Part shown: positions 59,476 to 64,000 of the stretch, piece by piece
Layout: each line of letters begins with the position of its first letter
Numbering within the stretch: the stretch's first letter is position 1
Assembly: GCA_963585895.1 (NCBI GenBank)
Contig: CAUZXS010002430.1
Coordinates: 1-64,000, forward strand
Direction: 5' to 3'
DNA length: 64,000 nt
DNA from: Sepioteuthis lessoniana
Lineage: Eukaryota; Mollusca; Cephalopoda; Myopsida; Loliginidae
Translations under genes and position numbers: made by a program
The notes under the pieces: generated by a model
Database searches by the model: none
What the model saw: the letters and a program-made list of their open reading frames with translations, nothing else
Told to the model about the DNA's origin: nothing

Positions 59476-59486
59476 CATAACAACTA
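59476..59486. repeat. 5' target-site duplication of the SINE
   Basis: CATAACAACTA, matched exactly at 59729-59739. Confidence 0.85.
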
Positions 59487-59728
59487 GGGGGTGTCCTCGT
59501 GGTGTAATGGTTAAAGTGATGGACTGCGGAATCGTAGTAAGCGAGTTTGTACTCCAGTCGTGCTATTACATTCACTTTCAGGCAAATACCCTTGGGAAAG
59601 GTATGAACCCTCTTATCCTCCCAGCTATGGGTTAAATAGTACCACTAAAGTTCTTCTAGGAGAATAGCTTTGGCATTAAATAACCTACAAAGGTTGATAT
59701 GCCATTAAACAAAGAAACCAAACCAAAC
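59487..59728 (+). mobile_element. tRNA-derived SINE, CCAAA-tailed, with clean TSD
   Basis: The best copy of its family. Head CTCGTGGTGTAATGGTTAAAG (box A) and GAGTTTGTACTCC (box B), body with CAAATACCCTTGGGAAAGGT and CCCAGCTATGGGTTAAATAG, tail GGCATTAAATAACCTAC…GATATGCCATTAAAC, ending AAACCAAACCAAAC. Flanked by exact 11-base duplications CATAACAACTA (59476-59486, 59729-59739). Confidence 0.85.
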
Positions 59729-59739
59729 CATAACAACTA
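59729..59739. repeat. 3' target-site duplication of the SINE
   Basis: CATAACAACTA, the partner of 59476-59486. Confidence 0.85.
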
Positions 59740-59864
59740 CCAACCACATCAGGTACCTTCTATGGCTTGAACGAGTTCAGTCATTAGATATATGCACTGC
59801 AAAGCAGCATGTACCAAAATAATGCAAAAACTTTTATTCACCCAAGTAATCAGGTTCATAAGTA

Positions 59865-62800
59865 GACTTCATTATATTATTGCTTAGTTAGAACTAACAA
59901 AACAACTATTTGAATTGATGAATCTTTCAAGTTTTGCTCTTTTGAATTAAAAAGTATTTTTTTTATAAAACTGTGAAATTTCTAATGTCATAAAATAACA
60001 TAAAAATATACTTGGTAAATCATTTTTCTGTTTTGAAGATTTATATTTCATAATGACAATTATCATTTTTTTTAATAGACAACACTAATCATAAAATAAC
60101 CAACTGCTATCCAAGTCTTGATCTTTTACATAGACAAGTATTTCAGTAAGTAAATAGATATAAATACTGAGGCCTTAAACTGAGAATAAAACCTCTACAC
60201 AATTGATGTTAGAAAAATTAGGTGTTCATTAAAAACAAAATGAATTATTCAAGAATTATCAATCTCCTAAGTTATAAGATTATAAAGTGACAAGCTGCTT
60301 CTATCAGTAAACAAGGTGGATACCAAAATTATGTGAGACAAGAAAAAAAATTTTATGGGCACAAATGTTTCAAATGTGGTTACAATTACAATAAAAATGG
60401 CTGTATTTTATCAAATATATGAAATCAAAAAGTCATTTCTTTTATGATTGTTTATCTCAAAAGTAAAAACTTATATACTAAGTCATCCTTTTCTTTCAAA
60501 ATTATTTAAGACTTATTCAATTAATCTTTTTAAAATAACAGGTTAAAACTGATTAATTTGGCAACCCAACAGAGCAGTAAATTTTCAAAAACAAAGAAGC
60601 TTTGGATAAAAATTGACTAAATAATACATATATTGAAATGTATAACTGGTGTGGATGGAAATTATAGATACAAACTATGTTCAAGCTTACCTGACTTTTA
60701 TATGACAAAATGATAGTTATAGCACAAGTTTACTGTACAGTGAGATAAAAACAGATCAGCAGAAAAATAAATGAATAAATAAAATAAATAAAAAAGGTTT
60801 ATTATATTTGTAAAACATTAGGTAAAAATTATGTGTAAAAAGCAATCACTGATTTACCTTAACTTTTACTGTAAAAGTAAAACCAAAAATAAGTTAACTA
60901 ATAAAACTAAAAGGTTAATAAAGGAAGAACAATATTGTACTTTATATTTCATTGTTTTAAATTCCAATTAATTTTCTACTAGAAATTTTTCCGATTTTTT
61001 TTTTTTACTTACACAAAGACTTTTTTTTAATTAATTAAGTTAGGATTTTTTTTCCTCGGATATTGATTTCATACAAAAGTATTTTGTTCATACCTACAAA
61101 CTAATGACCACCAAATTCCAATTACCAACCCAAATCAGCTAAGCTGCTAGACAAGTGAATACCTGATCAGTAAGATTCAACCAGTATTTGAAAAATTAGC
61201 TTTAATAAAAACTTTTTTGATACATTTTTTGTAGACAATCTAAATCTAAAATTAGATTACATTTTTTTCTGAATTTAAGCATAACTCGAATAGTAAAAGA
61301 AACTAATTTTGTTTTGTCATTAAATTTAATTTTAAGTTATATACTAGTGATATGAAAATCTAAAATTCTAGCAAAAACTAATGCACATATTAATTGTTTT
61401 TAAAATTTTTCCCAGTTTGGAGAGCAAGGAGAATAACTTTTATATAGTGCATTGAGTGTTCTTAAATATGATTGCATTACTATTGTCTGGTCCATAGCTG
61501 TTGGTTGAAGCAATGTTAGCAATTAACATCAAATGTTGATGATGACATAAGCACATCCTAACAGCAGCAGAATTGTCAGTAAATAGTAAAATCAATGAGC
61601 ATCACCACAGCAAAAAGACATTTGGTTCACATATAGTTGTAGTGTGCAAGTCTGCTGCTGATACTGAATACTTAATGAAATTTATCTGATGCACAGACAA
61701 TGTTGTCATATCATAAATGTCAGCAGAAATGGCTTTTCTATTATCACTTTGGTTCAAATAAAAAGGAATTCAGTCAGTTCATAAGCAGTGAGGAAAATAC
61801 ATTGAAAAGAAGACTTAACAATACAAAAGAAATGCAATTAATATTTCATTTTTGTCAATAAAAAAAGTTATTTAACAATATTTTTTTTTATGTTAATGTT
61901 AAATTGTGGTTTTCAAAAGAGATACATTCACTTCTCTTACCTGATATAATCATAAGAGCAGATATTAATGAATATTTCATTAATAACAGAGAATCAACTT
62001 AATGATTAAGAATGACCATTTCCTAAATAATGATGTGTTTTTTTTTCCATACAAATAAAATACTGCCGTTCTCCACAAAGTTATTTTATAAGACATTTTT
62101 TTATATAATTTTAAATATAAACAGATTTTTCATTTAGTAGAATATAAAAATCACATAACCATATAAACAAAATTTCAAGAAATTGATAGTTAAAATATGA
62201 CAAAAATGTTGATAGTAAAAGTGTTATTAAGGTGTAAATGGTGCTACCAACAGTTTTATTTTTAGCTACCAGAAACAGAAATATTAAGAGAAAGATTTTA
62301 TAGTTATGGCTGAAAAAGACTAGTATTTTTGATTTCATTGAGAATGCTTCAAAAGAGTTCAATATCATAAAATATTTGCTATTTTACAAAAAAAAAAATG
62401 AATAGAAAATTTGTAAGATTTCTTTCTTCTTTTTTTTTTCAGATCAGCATTATGATTTAAAGTATTTTATCCTGAAAGACAATTTATATATAAATGTCTT
62501 TGAAGTTAAGATTTGCTATGCAAAACTGAACATCCTTTTTTTCAAATTTTCTTCTGATTGAAGCTATTCAGGCTAAACAAGTGTTCAGTGACATTTTATT
62601 TTTTCTATAAACCACACAATAAGAGCTCTATTAAAAATATTATGAAGTTTTTTTTTAAAGAAAAATACAGGTTTTTCCCCACTTCTTTTTCAGATCCATA
62701 CACAAGTGACATTATTTTTTAAACTTGAAAAAATAAACAACTAATAGTATGAAAAATGGTATTAAATTTGCTGAATGAGCTTCAATGAAAGCAGTTAGTT

Positions 62801-64000
62801 GAAAGATGTCACTTAGCAAAAATAGATCATGGGATAATATTTGCCAAGGAACATTAAACCTTTTCTTTTTTACAAAAATACAAGATAACATGCCAACTTT
62901 TAAAAAAGAAGAGATTAACCAAGCTAGGAAAATACTACAGCTGACTTTAGGTGATCTTATCTGTAAAAATTTAAAAACTGAAAAATAAATAAACAAAAAC
63001 TGAATAAAAACCATAATAATAAAAAAATAAATCTACTGTATGAAAAAGTGTGTGGGTGAAATGCTAAATCTTAAAGATGCCAAACAAAATGCATTTTAGT
63101 CAAACTGAATTAAAAAAATTATTAGCTTTGACTTTTTCAAATAAAAGAAAACATACAAAAAAAATCTAAGTAAAGCCTCAGAAATACAACAAAAACTATC
63201 TATAATTGTCATTTGAATTCCTTCAACAATTCGATTCAATCAAAATAGGCAAAACTTATTAAGTTAACTTAAAAAGAAAAAAATACATCTTTATTTTTTT
63301 TACATGAAGAATAGTCAACCATTAACTTTGTTGTTTCATTTTAATCCTAAAATAAACAAAAAAAGCAACTAATTCAAGTCATCAATATGTGACAACATAG
63401 AACAGAGTGAATCTTACTGAGTATTTATTGTTTATTTCTTAACAGTGCTACTCCTTATTGTCATAGAGGGGCAGACTCAATGAGTTGTGATTTTTTTTTT
63501 TAATGAAATAAATTACAAATCAAAATGATTAGTTAAAAAAAAAAGGTTTCATTTCTATTTTTAAGACAAAAATACTTCCTACTGTTAATTTCTAACCCAA
63601 CAGACTTTGACATTTGATTATCATTTCATCTTCAGTTATTTAATGAGATAATTATGAACTCAAACTAAAATACAGTCTCACCTTTGGCACAAATAAAGGG
63701 ATGCCTTAAAAGGTGATCAACAGATGAAAATATGTGCAAATAGGTAACAAAGAAAAAACACAGATAATCAATACAGCAACAAATTCAGGAGGCAGAGTAA
63801 GTAACTTCATTAACAGTGTATTATTAATTATGCACAGATACACACAAAAAAGATTTGACAATCTTTTTGAGCACTTAATTGAATAAAGAGAATAATTGCC
63901 TTATGAGTTGAGAGAGGTGATGCTGAAAAGATACTTTTGTTTAATTTAATATTTTGGGGGAAGGGTTAAAGAAACTTGAGAAACTGTATTGAAGTTCAGG
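59865..64000. other. AT-rich sequence, probably further intron
   Basis: If the M13 gene continues to the right, this is upstream intron. I searched by eye for M13 exon motifs on the minus strand and saw none. Splice-like TTACCTG words at 60687 and 61938 have no plausible coding partner. No repeat family was recognised. Confidence 0.4.

Larger units (their letters stand above)
59441..59862 (-). mobile_element. Mariner 5' end remnant split by a SINE
   Basis: The complement of 59740-59862 (terminal TGAATAAAAGTTTTTGCATT, then ATTTTGGTACATGCTGC and GTTCAAGCCATAGAAGGTACC) aligns with 51360-51460, the leader of the related mariner. It continues on the other side of the SINE (59441-59475). It overlaps in homology with 58110-58523, so it is a separate copy. 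Confidence 0.6.

Noticed and set aside
60687-60760. Possible 5' exon of the M13 gene (TTACCTG donor-like site, minus strand)
   Set aside because: The short open stretch does not match any M13 segment and has no supporting acceptor with a good pyrimidine tract.
63676-63725. Possible exon ending at a GTGAGA donor on the minus strand
   Set aside because: About 14 codons can be read, but there is no acceptor and no family motif.

Overview
The window is animal nuclear DNA. It is strongly AT-rich, with long microsatellites, canonical spliceosomal exon borders, tRNA-derived SINEs, two non-LTR retrotransposon families and several mariner/Tc1 remnants. The mix of SINE heads, LINE proteins and mariner types looks most like a cephalopod mollusc, probably an octopus. 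That assignment rests on recognition of repeat style, not on a search.

Only one host gene is supported. It is a minus-strand M13 (neprilysin / endothelin-converting-enzyme-like) zinc metallopeptidase, seen as four consecutive internal exons: 52287-52385, 50561-50638, 48430-48641 and 13899-13966. Reading phases join perfectly across all three introns. The exons cover 457 coding bases over about 38.5 kb. The last carries the HELTH zinc-binding motif and lies beyond a 34.5-kb intron that splits a lysine codon. No 5' exons were recognised up to 64000 and no 3' exons down to position 1, so both gene ends probably lie outside.

Region by region. 1-8500 is a graveyard of DNA transposons and retroelements: a mariner remnant with a 30-bp internal duplication, a mariner C-terminus followed by a Tc1-like remnant, a degenerate Ty3/gypsy gag-protease-RT stretch, a LINE 3' end, and a clean solo LTR with 5-bp target duplications. 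8500-22000 is mostly unique AT-rich sequence with two copies of an unnamed repeat family and the HELTH exon. 22290-23195 is a mariner copy with paired ends. 23300-30300 holds SINEs, a foldback element split by a small mariner, two LINE 3' ends and long AT/AC arrays. 30470-36110 holds a Tc1 remnant and a pile-up of three head-to-tail truncated LINEs, one interrupted by an opposite-strand LINE. 38790-47930 holds a minisatellite-bearing repeat, a palindromic element, SINEs and a Tc1 remnant with a SINE inside it. 48430-52385 is the exon cluster. 53100-55155 is the longest LINE copy. 56200-59860 is a nest of SINE, mariner and LTR-like sequence. 60000-64000 shows nothing recognisable.

I did not find an intact new protein system. 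The best leads are a hammerhead-ribozyme-like motif present twice in the same layout (6070-6104, 12426-12461), a 3' tail shared by two otherwise different non-autonomous repeat families, and several nested insertions that give a relative order of events.
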